DNA of 6,976 nucleotides, taken from DATAQC01 sp046263055. GTDB taxonomy: Bacteria; Actinomycetota; Acidimicrobiia; Acidimicrobiales; AC-14. Both the position numbers and the translations under genes were made by a program. Of this stretch, positions 1-6,707 are shown one piece after another; the first letter of the stretch is position 1, and each line of letters begins with the position of its first letter. Below the pieces are notes generated by a model. That model searched no databases. It was not told where the DNA came from and saw nothing but the letters and a program-made list of their open reading frames with translations. The stretch spans positions 1-6,976 of the forward strand of contig JBHELO010000065.1 in the NCBI GenBank assembly GCA_046263055.1. The letters run 5' to 3'.

Positions 1-151
1 CGGGCGTCGCCGAGCCCAGCACCGCCTCCCGTACGCCCCACGGGTCGGCGCCGAAGACGGCGCTGGCCGCCAGCACCACCAGCCCGAGGGCGGTGAGGGC
101 CCGGGCCCGGCGGTCGGCGGTGGGCGGCGGGGGCAGGAGCAGGTCGGCCAT
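1..151 (-). CDS. N-terminus of an unrecognised membrane-anchored protein (partial, runs off the left edge)
   Basis: Reading the minus strand from the ATG at 151-149 gives 50 open codons to the window edge. The product begins MADLLLPPPPTADRR, then has one hydrophobic segment at about residues 18-34 (ALGLVVLAASAVFGA), then DPWGVREAVLGSATP. A short Pro/Arg-rich cytoplasmic tail followed by one helix looks like a signal anchor, so most of the protein would lie outside the membrane. The family is not recognised. The start is a choice: no strong Shine-Dalgarno sequence precedes it. It lies 77 bp downstream of the transporter stop codon on the same strand, so the two could be cotranscribed. The function cannot be given because most of the protein is outside the window. 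Confidence 0.55.
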   Translation of the reverse strand, partial: MADLLLPPPPTADRRARALTALGLVVLAASAVFGADPWGVREAVLGSATP

Positions 152-228
152 GGCAGCGGTGTCGGAGGCGTCCCGGGCGGGCCCAGGCTACCCCGCGCCG
201 GGCACCGGCCACCCGGCGGGCCGGCGAC

Positions 229-1866
229 TCATCCCGCCGCCGCCGCTGTGCGGCCGAGCTCATCGGCGGTGATCTCCTCCAGTCGCCGCCGGCGGGTCTC
301 CACCCCGAACACCGCCACCGCCACCGCCGCCAGGGCCATCGGGACGGCGCCCATGATGGCCGTCCCGGTGATGCTCAGGGGAGCCACCGCCGCCACCCCG
401 AGGGCGATGAGCAGCACGCCGCCGGCCTTGCTGGCCCCCGCCGCCAGCCCCGTCCCCCGGGCCCGGATGCGGGTCGGGTAGACCTCGGAGCTGTACGCCA
501 CCAGCACGGCCAGCACCGAGCTGATGCCCCAGATGGGGACCACCAGGAGCACGTGCAGCAGGGTGGTGTGGGTGGCCACCCGGTCGCCGGCCACCGCGAA
601 CCCCACGAGGGCGGCGGCGGTCAGGCTGGTGAGCAGCACGATGGTGCGCCGGCTGCTCCAGAACCCGTACAACCAGGCCACGACGAAGTTGAGCGGGAAC
701 CCGATGAGGGCGGAGTCCCGCAGGATGCGGTCGGCGGTGACCTGGGTGTAGCCCAGCTTCTGGAGGTTGGACGGGATCCACAGCTGGAACCCGTAGGCCA
801 CCAGCCCGACGCCGATCCCCAGGAGCATGATGACGCCGGTCAGGGTGAGGAAGGGCGGGCGCAGGAGCTGGTCGAAGCGACCGGCGACACGCTCCTCCAC
901 CGCCACGTCGGGGTCCTCGTCGGGCACCACCGCAGCCCCGTAGCGGCCCATGACGGCGGCCGCCTCGTCGTCGCGGCCGGCGGCCAGCAGGAACCGGGGG
1001 GACTCGGGGATCCACCGGTTGAGCACCAGGAGGAGCAGGCCGGTGGGGAGGCCGACGAGCCACAGGATCCGCCACGTGTAGTGGGGCACCAGGCTGGAGG
1101 AGAGCCAGCTGGTGATGACGTAGGCACCGGCCACGTCGCCGCCGATGAGCACCATGAGCCAGCCCCGGTGGCGCGCGGGGATCGTCTCCGCCAGGAGGGC
1201 GAAGGTGATGGGGAGCATGCCGCCGGCGCCCAGGCCCATGACGAAGCACATGGCCAGGTTGAGCTTGTAGGACGGCATGGAGCCGCAGATGGACGTGGCC
1301 ACGAACACGACGCCGGCCAGGAGGATCGAGGCCCGCCGGCCCACCCTGTCGGCCAGCCACCCCCACAGGAAGGACCCGATCACGGTGCCGCCGATGCCGA
1401 AGAGCGGGAGCAGTGCGGCCGCCGGGTGCCCGTGGGGGTTGGCGGGCGACTTGAGGCCGTACTCCTTGGCGAAGCCGGGGACCACGAACGACAGGGAGGT
1501 GGGCTTCATCACGTCGATGGTCACCGCTACGGCCATCACCACCAGCAGGCCGATGTGGACCGGGCGGATGGGGGCGTCGTCCAGGGGTCGGACGCGCAGG
1601 CGGGAGGCCCGGGCGTGCAGGGCGTCCGCCTTCGCCGGGTAGAGGCCGTAGAACGTGGCCACCAGGCCAGTGGCGATGAGCACCATGCCCGCCGCCATGG
1701 CCCCGTCCATGCCCATCCCCGCCAGGCGGTAGTGCATGTGGCGGGCGCGGACGTACATGGGCAGGTGCAGCAGCACCCCGGCGGTCACGGCGGTGACCCC
1801 CGCCCAGAACCCGGCCGGGTGCTCGTAGGTGATCCCGCCCAGGCGGGCACGGGTGGCAGTCGGCAT
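229..1866 (-). CDS. MFS transporter, SV2/metabolite:H+ symporter type, with two extra N-terminal helices
   Basis: A 545-residue inner-membrane secondary transporter, probably a proton symporter of a small organic solute; the substrate cannot be told from sequence. The MFS signatures are clear. Motif A lies in the loop after the second core helix (WGWLADRVGRR, residues 168-178), PESPRFLL (287-294) follows core helix 6 as in sugar porters, and SSEVYPTRIRARGTG (459-473) follows core helix 10. Twelve core helices fit roughly residues 102-525. Before them are two more predicted helices (about 19-39 and 56-76) joined by a Met/His-rich loop (HMHYRLAGMGMD), giving 14 instead of the usual 12. The start at 1866 was chosen because homology-like, G/C-ending coding begins there; a longer reading to 2355 would overlap the divergent glycosyltransferase and is Pro/Arg-rich junk. 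Upstream there is only a weak AGGG. It is divergent from the GT39 gene across 178 bp. The family is secure; the substrate is unknown. Confidence 0.9.
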   Translation of the reverse strand: MPTATRARLGGITYEHPAGFWAGVTAVTAGVLLHLPMYVRARHMHYRLAGMGMDGAMAAGMVLIATGLVATFYGLYPAKADALHARASRLRVRPLDDAPIRPVHIGLLVVMAVAVTIDVMKPTSLSFVVPGFAKEYGLKSPANPHGHPAAALLPLFGIGGTVIGSFLWGWLADRVGRRASILLAGVVFVATSICGSMPSYKLNLAMCFVMGLGAGGMLPITFALLAETIPARHRGWLMVLIGGDVAGAYVITSWLSSSLVPHYTWRILWLVGLPTGLLLLVLNRWIPESPRFLLAAGRDDEAAAVMGRYGAAVVPDEDPDVAVEERVAGRFDQLLRPPFLTLTGVIMLLGIGVGLVAYGFQLWIPSNLQKLGYTQVTADRILRDSALIGFPLNFVVAWLYGFWSSRRTIVLLTSLTAAALVGFAVAGDRVATHTTLLHVLLVVPIWGISSVLAVLVAYSSEVYPTRIRARGTGLAAGASKAGGVLLIALGVAAVAPLSITGTAIMGAVPMALAAVAVAVFGVETRRRRLEEITADELGRTAAAAG

Positions 1867-1885
1867 GCGGCCGACCCTAGGAACC

Positions 1886-1907
1886 GCCGCGTAGCAGCCG
1901 CGTAACA
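1886..1907. repeat. 11-bp tandem direct repeat in the divergent promoter region, candidate operator
   Basis: Two adjacent 11-mers, GCCGCGTAGCA (1886-1896) and GCCGCGTAACA (1897-1907), match at 10 of 11 positions. They lie 20-41 bp upstream of the transporter start codon and about 140 bp upstream of the glycosyltransferase start. An 11-bp period puts both copies on the same face of the helix, as in operators of OmpR/PhoB-family response regulators. The repeat is seen directly; its role as an operator is inference. Confidence 0.35.
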
Positions 1908-2034
1908 CGGGCGTCATCCTGGGTGGCGCCGGCGTGCCGGGGATAGCCTCGGTCGTCGGCCCGGCGGCCGCCAGTGGGCGGAAGGGTCGTCCGGCACCTC
2001 CGGGCGACGGTCCCCACGGCACCGCCCATGACAC

Positions 2035-2040
2035 GAAGGA
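2035..2040 (+). promoter_or_regulatory. Ribosome binding site deciding the GT39 start
   Basis: GAAGGA ends 4 nt before the ATG at 2045. It is the best Shine-Dalgarno-like sequence upstream of this gene and supports the start at 2045 over the in-frame ATG at 1934. The 37 residues between the two starts are low-complexity Gly/Pro/Ala and precede the expected short cytoplasmic tail. The spacing is slightly short, so support is moderate. Confidence 0.5.
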
Positions 2041-2044
2041 CGCG

Positions 2045-3727
2045 ATGGAGGCACCCGGGAGAGCCAGCCCTCCGGAAGTCGACAGCCACCCGGTGGCCAC
2101 CGCCACGGTGACCGTTCCCGACCCCACGGCGGCAGGTGACCCCACACCATCTGGCCGTCGGGGCGCGACCCTGTGGGACCGGGCCCGGGACCTGGCGGTG
2201 TCCCGGCCGGCCGTCGCCGACCGCCTGGCCCTGGCCGGCGTGCTGGTGGCGCTGGCCGGTCTGTGGGGCCGGGGCCGCCACGTCTGGTACTGGCTCGACG
2301 AGGGGCTGTCGGTGGGCATCTCGTCGCACCACCTGGGCGCCATCGCCGGCGCCATGCGCCAGGACGGCTCCCCGCCGCTCTACTACTGGCTGCTGCACGT
2401 GTGGATTTCGGTGTTCGGGACATCCGAGGAGCGGACCCACCTGCTCTCGCTGGCCATCGCCCTCGCCGCGGTGGCCGCCGCCTGGTGGATGGGGCGAAGC
2501 CTGTTCGGTCGCCGGGCCGGGTGGGCGATCGTGGCCCTGTACGCGCTGAGCCCCTACCTGGCGGTCTACGCCAACGAGACCCGGATGTACGCGCTCGTCG
2601 TCCTTCTGGCCACGGTGGCGACGGGCGCGTTCCTGCACGCCTTCGTGTGGCGCCGGCGCCGCTACCTGCCGGTGTTCACCGTCGCCCTCGTCCTGATGCT
2701 CTACACCCACAACTGGGCCCTGCTGTTCGCCGGTGGGGCGGCGGCGGCGCTGGTCCCGTGCTGGCTGGCGGCCGCCGACCGTGGCCGCCTGGCCATGGAC
2801 GCCCTGGCCGCCTTCGGTCTCGCCGGCCTGGCGTTCCTGCCGTGGCTGCCCACGCTCGGCTATCAGGTCGCCCACACCGCGGCCCCGTGGGCCGAGCGGC
2901 CGACGCTGGACGTGGTGCGCCAGAACCTGGCCGACCTGTTGGGAGGGACCGAGGCGGTGGTGGCCGTCGGCCTGGCCGCGGGGGCAGCGCTGGCCGCCCT
3001 CCTGCGCCCACCCCTGCGGCGGACGGCGCTGGCGGTGGTCGCGGCCGCCACCATGGCGGTGATGCCGGCGGCCCTGGGGTGGGCCGCCTCCCAGCGGGGC
3101 AGCTCCATCTGGTCCTACCGGTACCTGGCGGTGGTCCTGCCCGGGCTCCTGGTGGTGGCGGGCGTGGGACTGGGCCGGGCCGGCCGGGCCGGCATCGGCG
3201 GGCTGGCCGTGCTCGCCTTCTTGACCGCTCCCATCGACGCCAGCGTGCCGCTGTTCAAGAAGAGCAACCTGCGGGGCGTGGTCGAGGCCATGGCCCCCAC
3301 CCTGCGCCCTGGTGATCTGGTGATCTCGCCCGACTACGGCGAGGTGCCCCTGTTATGGCACTACCTCCCGCCCGGGCTCCGCCTGGCCACCACCGAGGGC
3401 CTGGTGCCCGACCCCAGGGTGTCCGACCAGCGCGACGGCGTCGAGCGGCTGCGCCACAGCCGGCTGCAGACGGCCCTGCCGCCCCTGGTGGCGTCGGTCC
3501 CGGTGGGCGGCCACGTGCTGGTGGTGTGCCCGCCGGTCACCGCCCCCGCCCTCGATCAGGTGGAGTTCATCACCTTGACCCTCGCCCGCTGCGACGACAC
3601 CAACCACCTGGTCCTCGACGACCCCACCCTGGGCGTCGTCCAGAAGGTGGAGAGCTCCGGCGACCTCGACGTGCTGCACACGCCGGTCAACGCCTACCTC
3701 CTCGAGCGCCGCGCCCCGCCCGCCTGA
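2045..3727 (+). CDS. GT39/PMT-like GT-C glycosyltransferase, polytopic membrane protein
   Basis: A 560-residue integral membrane glycosyltransferase of the PMT/ArnT-like GT-C superfamily. Such enzymes move a sugar from a polyprenyl-phosphate donor to an acceptor on the outer face of the membrane. After a polar N-terminal tail (1-60) and a first helix (about 61-76) comes WYWLDEGLS (81-89). The Asp85-Glu86 pair sits in the first external loop, where the family has its catalytic acid. Next are SPPLYYWLLHVW (109-120), the family hallmark SPYLAVYANETRMYAL (169-184), and LYTHNWALL (219-227). Hydrophobic segments continue to about residue 395, followed by a soluble C-terminal domain (about 405-560) with a Rossmann-like start (LRPGDLVISPDYGEVPLLWHY). 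The length is usual for bacterial GT39 proteins. It stands alone, with no glycan-cluster neighbours visible, so donor and acceptor are unknown. ATG at 2045 is preferred on the GAAGGA site and tail length. Confidence 0.88.
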   Translation: MEAPGRASPPEVDSHPVATATVTVPDPTAAGDPTPSGRRGATLWDRARDLAVSRPAVADRLALAGVLVALAGLWGRGRHVWYWLDEGLSVGISSHHLGAIAGAMRQDGSPPLYYWLLHVWISVFGTSEERTHLLSLAIALAAVAAAWWMGRSLFGRRAGWAIVALYALSPYLAVYANETRMYALVVLLATVATGAFLHAFVWRRRRYLPVFTVALVLMLYTHNWALLFAGGAAAALVPCWLAAADRGRLAMDALAAFGLAGLAFLPWLPTLGYQVAHTAAPWAERPTLDVVRQNLADLLGGTEAVVAVGLAAGAALAALLRPPLRRTALAVVAAATMAVMPAALGWAASQRGSSIWSYRYLAVVLPGLLVVAGVGLGRAGRAGIGGLAVLAFLTAPIDASVPLFKKSNLRGVVEAMAPTLRPGDLVISPDYGEVPLLWHYLPPGLRLATTEGLVPDPRVSDQRDGVERLRHSRLQTALPPLVASVPVGGHVLVVCPPVTAPALDQVEFITLTLARCDDTNHLVLDDPTLGVVQKVESSGDLDVLHTPVNAYLLERRAPPA

Positions 3728-3737
3728 GCCGTCAGGC
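3722..3737 (+). terminator. Short hairpin overlapping the GT39 stop codon
   Basis: GCCTGA (3722-3727) and TCAGGC (3732-3737) form a perfect 6-bp stem with a 4-nt loop, and the stem includes the TGA stop of the glycosyltransferase. There is no T-tract, so it is not a classical intrinsic terminator. Its place at the end of a gene, between two convergent genes, makes a termination or transcript-end role plausible. Confidence 0.3.
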
Positions 3738-3759
3738 CCCGTGCGCGAGGTGCGGCGGG

Positions 3760-3780
3760 CGGGGGGTTCAGAGGCCCCCG
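3760..3780. terminator. GC-rich hairpin between convergent genes
   Basis: CGGGGG (3760-3765) pairs with CCCCCG (3775-3780) around a 9-nt loop that contains the CcdA stop codon (3768-3770). It has no T-tract on either strand. In a 40-bp convergent spacer it could serve as a bidirectional transcription end, but G/C runs are common in this genome and the call is weak. Confidence 0.25.
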
Positions 3781-4472
3781 GTGGCGGGCGTGAAGCGGGC
3801 CAGGTAGGACGTGAGGTGGACGTAGGCGCCGCTCACCAGCAGGACGCCGAGCGCCACCAGCAGGGCGCCGCCCACCCGCTCCACGGCCGGGCCGACGCGG
3901 CGGAGGCGGGCGGTGGCGCCCGGCGACGACGCCAGCCCGAGCGACGCCAGCAGGAACGGCACCCCGATGCCGAGTGCGTAGGCGGCCAACAGCACCGTGC
4001 CGCGCAGCGCCTGGCCGGTGGATGCGGCCACCGCCAGGGCGGCCCCCAGCAGGGGGCCGACGCACGGGCTCCACGCCGCCCCGAAGGCCACGCCCACCAC
4101 GAAGGGCCGCAGCCGCCCGCCACCGGCCGGCAGCCGGGTCAGCAGCCGCCGCTCCCGCCCCAGCGGCCCCCGGCGCAGCACACCGAGGAGGGCCAGGCCC
4201 ATGACGATCACCACCACACCCCCCACCCGCTGCACGACGCCCTGCACCTGGTGCAGCGACGAGCCCACCTCCCCCGCCACCGCTCCCAGGCCGGCGAACA
4301 CGGAAGCGAAGCCGGCCACGAACACGACGGTGGCGGGCACCGAGCGGGCCGGCCCGCCCTCGCCCGACCCGCCGGCCACGATGCCCAGGTAGGCGGGCAC
4401 CAGCGGCACCACGCACGGGGCGAGGAAGGACGCCACGCCGGCGCCGAACAGGGCCACCAGCTGGCCGATCAC
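3768..4472 (-). CDS. CcdA/DsbD-type transmembrane electron-transfer protein
   Basis: A 234-residue membrane protein of the CcdA (DsbD transmembrane domain) family. It would carry reducing equivalents from cytoplasmic thioredoxin across the membrane to external thioredoxin-like proteins. The two conserved cysteines are present and are the only ones in the protein: Cys20 in FLAPCVVPLVPAYLG and Cys137 in GAAWSPCVGPLLG, each at the start of one of the two pseudo-symmetric three-helix halves. About six helices can be drawn (near 5-30, 48-68, 82-100, 122-150, 158-182, 196-220). The length is normal for a stand-alone CcdA. The start is GTG at 4472-4470; no in-frame start lies further upstream before the preceding gene, and no strong ribosome binding site is seen. 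It begins 16 nt after the stop of the TlpA-like gene on the same strand, so the two form an operon, and that protein is its likely partner. A role in cytochrome c maturation versus general disulfide reduction cannot be decided here. Confidence 0.9.
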   Translation of the reverse strand: MIGQLVALFGAGVASFLAPCVVPLVPAYLGIVAGGSGEGGPARSVPATVVFVAGFASVFAGLGAVAGEVGSSLHQVQGVVQRVGGVVVIVMGLALLGVLRRGPLGRERRLLTRLPAGGGRLRPFVVGVAFGAAWSPCVGPLLGAALAVAASTGQALRGTVLLAAYALGIGVPFLLASLGLASSPGATARLRRVGPAVERVGGALLVALGVLLVSGAYVHLTSYLARFTPATGGL

Positions 4473-4488
4473 CGGACTGGTGGCCGGC

Positions 4489-5577
4489 TCACCCGAAGGT
4501 GAAGGCGAAGGCGGCCACGCCCGGCGACCGGGCGCTGAGGCGCAGGGTGTGGACCTCCACCGCCGGGCCGAGGACGAGGCGGAACATGTCGGAGCGGTCG
4601 ACGTGCACGACGGTGGTGCCGTCCGCCTCCACCACCGTGTCCGCGGTGCGGTCGGCGGCCGGCAGTGGCTGACCGTCCAGGGTCACCTCCACGTCCACCG
4701 GCCCGTCGGGCGGCGGCGCCAGCACCAGGTTGACCTCCTTCGCCCGGTAGGCCAGGACGACGGCCGAGCCCGCGCCCCCGGCCACCACGTCGTCCTGGGC
4801 GGCGGTCCAGTCGCCCGCCAACCGGGCGTCACCCGGCGCCAGGGGTCCCGGCTCGTCGTACGTCGAGCGCCCGGGACGAACCCCGTCGTCGCCCCTGGCC
4901 AGCCCGAGGTAGGTCTCGGCGGTGACCGAGGTGTCGGCCTGGTCGGTGGGCGCCGTCGCTCCGGGGGCAGCGGCCCGGGGCGACGACGGGTCCACGCCCA
5001 ACAGCGACCGCAGGACGTCCTCGCCGGTGGCGTAGTCGCCCTCCCCGAAGTGGTGGTAGCGCAGCCGTCCCGAGCGGTCGGCCACGTACTTGGCCGGCCA
5101 GTAGTTGTTGGCGAAGCGGTCCCAGATGGCGTGGTCGGGATCGAGGGCCACCGGCCAGGTCACCCCCAGGCGGGTCACCGCAGCCGCCACGTTGGCCGGC
5201 ACCTTCTCGAAGTCGAACTCGGGCGAGTGCACGCCCACCACTACCAGGCCGTCGGCCTGGTAGCGCTGGTACCAGGCCCGCACGTAGGGGAGCGTGCGCA
5301 CGCAGTTCACGCAGGAGTAGGTCCAGAAGTCGTACACCACGACCTTGCCGGCCAGGTCGGCGGGAGCGAGGGGCGGCGAGTTGAGCCAACCGGTGGCGCC
5401 GGCCAGTCCGGGGGCCGCCGCCCCCACCGGCAGGTGTCCGGGATCCACGGCGCCGGCCAGGCGGCGGGGGTCGGTGCGGCTGGCGTAGACCACGGCGCCC
5501 ACCGCCACCGCCACCAGGGCGACGGCCGCCACCAGGTAGGTCCGGGGGGAGCGGCGGGGAGGGTCGGCGTCGGCCAT
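4489..5577 (-). CDS. Membrane-anchored TlpA-like thiol-disulfide protein with DipZ-type C-terminal domain
   Basis: A 362-residue exported redox protein resembling the soluble part of mycobacterial DipZ. An N-terminal anchor (residues 13-32, LVAAVALVAVAVGAVV) puts the rest outside the cell membrane. A TlpA/AhpC-TSA thioredoxin-fold domain covers about 48-195, with the active site WTYSCVNCVRTLPY (Cys89 and Cys92, the only cysteines), the HSPEF segment (117-121) and the likely cis-proline in YWPAKYV (Pro161). A linker rich in Ala, Pro and Asp leads to a C-terminal beta-rich domain (about 215-362) with DWTAAQDDVVA, AKEVNLVLAPP and a VDVEVTLDGQPLP strand pair. This matches the carbohydrate-binding-like domain found at the DipZ C-terminus. 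The start at 5577 is just before the anchor; a weak GAGGG lies 13 nt upstream. It is followed by CcdA 16 nt downstream, its expected electron donor. Assignment is firm for the fold and motif; the substrate is unknown. Confidence 0.9.
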   Translation of the reverse strand: MADADPPRRSPRTYLVAAVALVAVAVGAVVYASRTDPRRLAGAVDPGHLPVGAAAPGLAGATGWLNSPPLAPADLAGKVVVYDFWTYSCVNCVRTLPYVRAWYQRYQADGLVVVGVHSPEFDFEKVPANVAAAVTRLGVTWPVALDPDHAIWDRFANNYWPAKYVADRSGRLRYHHFGEGDYATGEDVLRSLLGVDPSSPRAAAPGATAPTDQADTSVTAETYLGLARGDDGVRPGRSTYDEPGPLAPGDARLAGDWTAAQDDVVAGGAGSAVVLAYRAKEVNLVLAPPPDGPVDVEVTLDGQPLPAADRTADTVVEADGTTVVHVDRSDMFRLVLGPAVEVHTLRLSARSPGVAAFAFTFG

Positions 5578-5610
5578 GCGGGTCGATGATCCCTCGCACC
5601 GGCGGCCGGC

Positions 5611-5624
5611 GCCGGGCGCCCGGC
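5611..5624. promoter_or_regulatory. 14-bp perfect palindrome upstream of the redox operon
   Basis: GCCGGGCGCCCGGC is its own reverse complement. It lies 34-47 bp upstream of the TlpA-like start codon, a usual place for an operator. Such G/C palindromes arise easily in DNA of this composition, so a regulatory role is only a suggestion. No recognisable -10/-35 pair was found beside it. Confidence 0.25.
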
Positions 5625-6338
5625 CCAGGTGTCACCGGATCGTCACCCCCCGGGCCGGCCGGAGGCGACCCGCAGGCCGCCCGCGGTCTCGGCAGCGGGC
5701 CCGCCGGCTTCTCCCTACCCTCTACCGGCTAGCTCTGCCAGGTGCGCTATTGGGATGGCACGTCGACCCAGTCCTGGGTACCTCAACGGCCAACTCGGCC
5801 GCATCGTCGATCCTGGGGGAGCCACCACCGACTTCTCCTACGATGCCTCGGGCATGGCCCGCATCCGAACCCCGCTGGCGGCCGACACGGTGGCCGCCGT
5901 CGACAGCTCCGGCCATCCCCTGGTGGACGACACGGCACCAGCGCTGGCGGCCCGCACCAAGATCGGCTACGACGCCACCTTCACGCCGCCCCGGGTGCTC
6001 AGCGTCATCGACTGTCCACCACCGTCCATGACGGCGACGCGGTGAGCCCAGCCACCGGCCGGGTCACCGACACCTACGGCCCGGCCCTCGATACCTGCTT
6101 CGGGCCGTCGGGGACCCCGAACGGAACCTGCACCGGTCCCCTCGTGGCCCGCACCGCCACGTACACGCGCGACGCCACCGACGGGGGTGATCGAGCGCGA
6201 CGAGGGCACCGGAGCCATCACCACGGCCCTGCGCATGGCTACGCCGAGCCCGTGGACTCGCCGGCCTTCACCACGGACGCCACCACCACCGTGGTGGAGC
6301 GCACCATCGCCCTCGTCGGCGGCGTGACCCTCACCAAG

Positions 6339-6377
6339 GGGCCGCCCCCGCCGCCCCCGCCAGGCCTGCCTCCCGCC
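6339..6377 (+). repeat. Proline-coding CCG/CCC tract inside the RHS core
   Basis: Between VGGVTLTK and DVGSYPNIHGDV the frame reads GPPPPPPPGLPPA, from a simple CCGCCC-rich run. RHS cores of this type normally have a short polar turn here before the W/G-SYPNIHGD segment. The tract is in frame and could be a small expansion in a relaxed gene. The observation is direct; the comparison is from memory of the family. Confidence 0.5.
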
Positions 6378-6602
6378 GACGTGGGGAGCTACCCGAACAT
6401 ACACGGTGACGTGATGGCCACCGCCGGCCCCGACGGCGCCAAGGTGGGTGCGACCTTCGCCTATGACCCCTTCGGCCAGCCCCTGGGCGGCATGCCCGAC
6501 AACTCGGGCGGCAACCTCGACTACGGCTGGCTGGGGTCCAAGACCCGGCCCACCGAACACACCGCCGGCATGACCACCGTGGAGATGGGAGCCCGCCCCT
6601 AC

Positions 6603-6707
6603 CTGCCCGCTGGGCCGGTTCCTCCAGATCGACCCCGTGGAGGGGGGAGTGCGAACGACTACGACCACGCGAGCGGGGACCCGGTCAACGGGTTGGACCT
6701 GAACGGC
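6603..6707 (+). other. RHS core end (conserved junction before the variable C-terminus)
   Basis: This stretch encodes the conserved end of the RHS core: LGRFLQIDPVEG in frame B (6610-6645), then SANDYDHASGDPVNGLDLNG in frame A (6648-6707). In intact RHS proteins the GRFLQxDP motif and the N-x-Y-x-Y/H...P-x-N-x-x-D-x-x-G ending mark the border between the shell and the toxin tip. Recombination between such ends is how RHS loci swap tips. Two indels, near 6609 and in the G-run 6642-6647, separate the parts from one frame. Confidence 0.8.

Noticed and set aside
553..1905. Long plus-strand open frame (450 codons) opposite the transporter
   Set aside because: It is rich in His, Gln, Gly and Glu with no domain-like pattern, and is the antisense shadow of a gene with clear MFS motifs.
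1943..1948. TAGCCT as a -10 element for the glycosyltransferase
   Set aside because: It fits TANNNT, but nothing resembling a -35 box lies at the right distance upstream.
1934..2044. Upstream ATG at 1934 for the glycosyltransferase
   Set aside because: The 37 added residues are low-complexity, no ribosome binding site was seen there, and GAAGGA supports 2045.
1867..2355. Extension of the transporter reading frame upstream to an ATG at 2355 (708 residues)
   Set aside because: The added 163 residues are Pro/Arg/Ser-rich without transporter features and overlap the start of the well-supported divergent glycosyltransferase.
4480..5589. Plus-strand open frame (369 codons) opposite the TlpA-like gene
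   Set aside because: His/Gly/Arg/Val-rich shadow; the minus strand has a signal anchor, a CVNC active site and a cis-proline.
5711..5732. Possible minus-strand -10 element (TAGAGG/TAGGGA) for the redox operon
   Set aside because: No matching -35 element, it is more than 130 bp from the start codon, and six-base matches of this kind are expected by chance.
5629..6045. A stand-alone 138-residue gene starting at GTG 5629
   Set aside because: Only its middle (from 5779) is RHS-like; the first 50 residues are Pro/Arg-rich filler out of frame with the upstream RHS text CQVRYWDGTSTQSW, so it is a fragment of the broken RHS gene.
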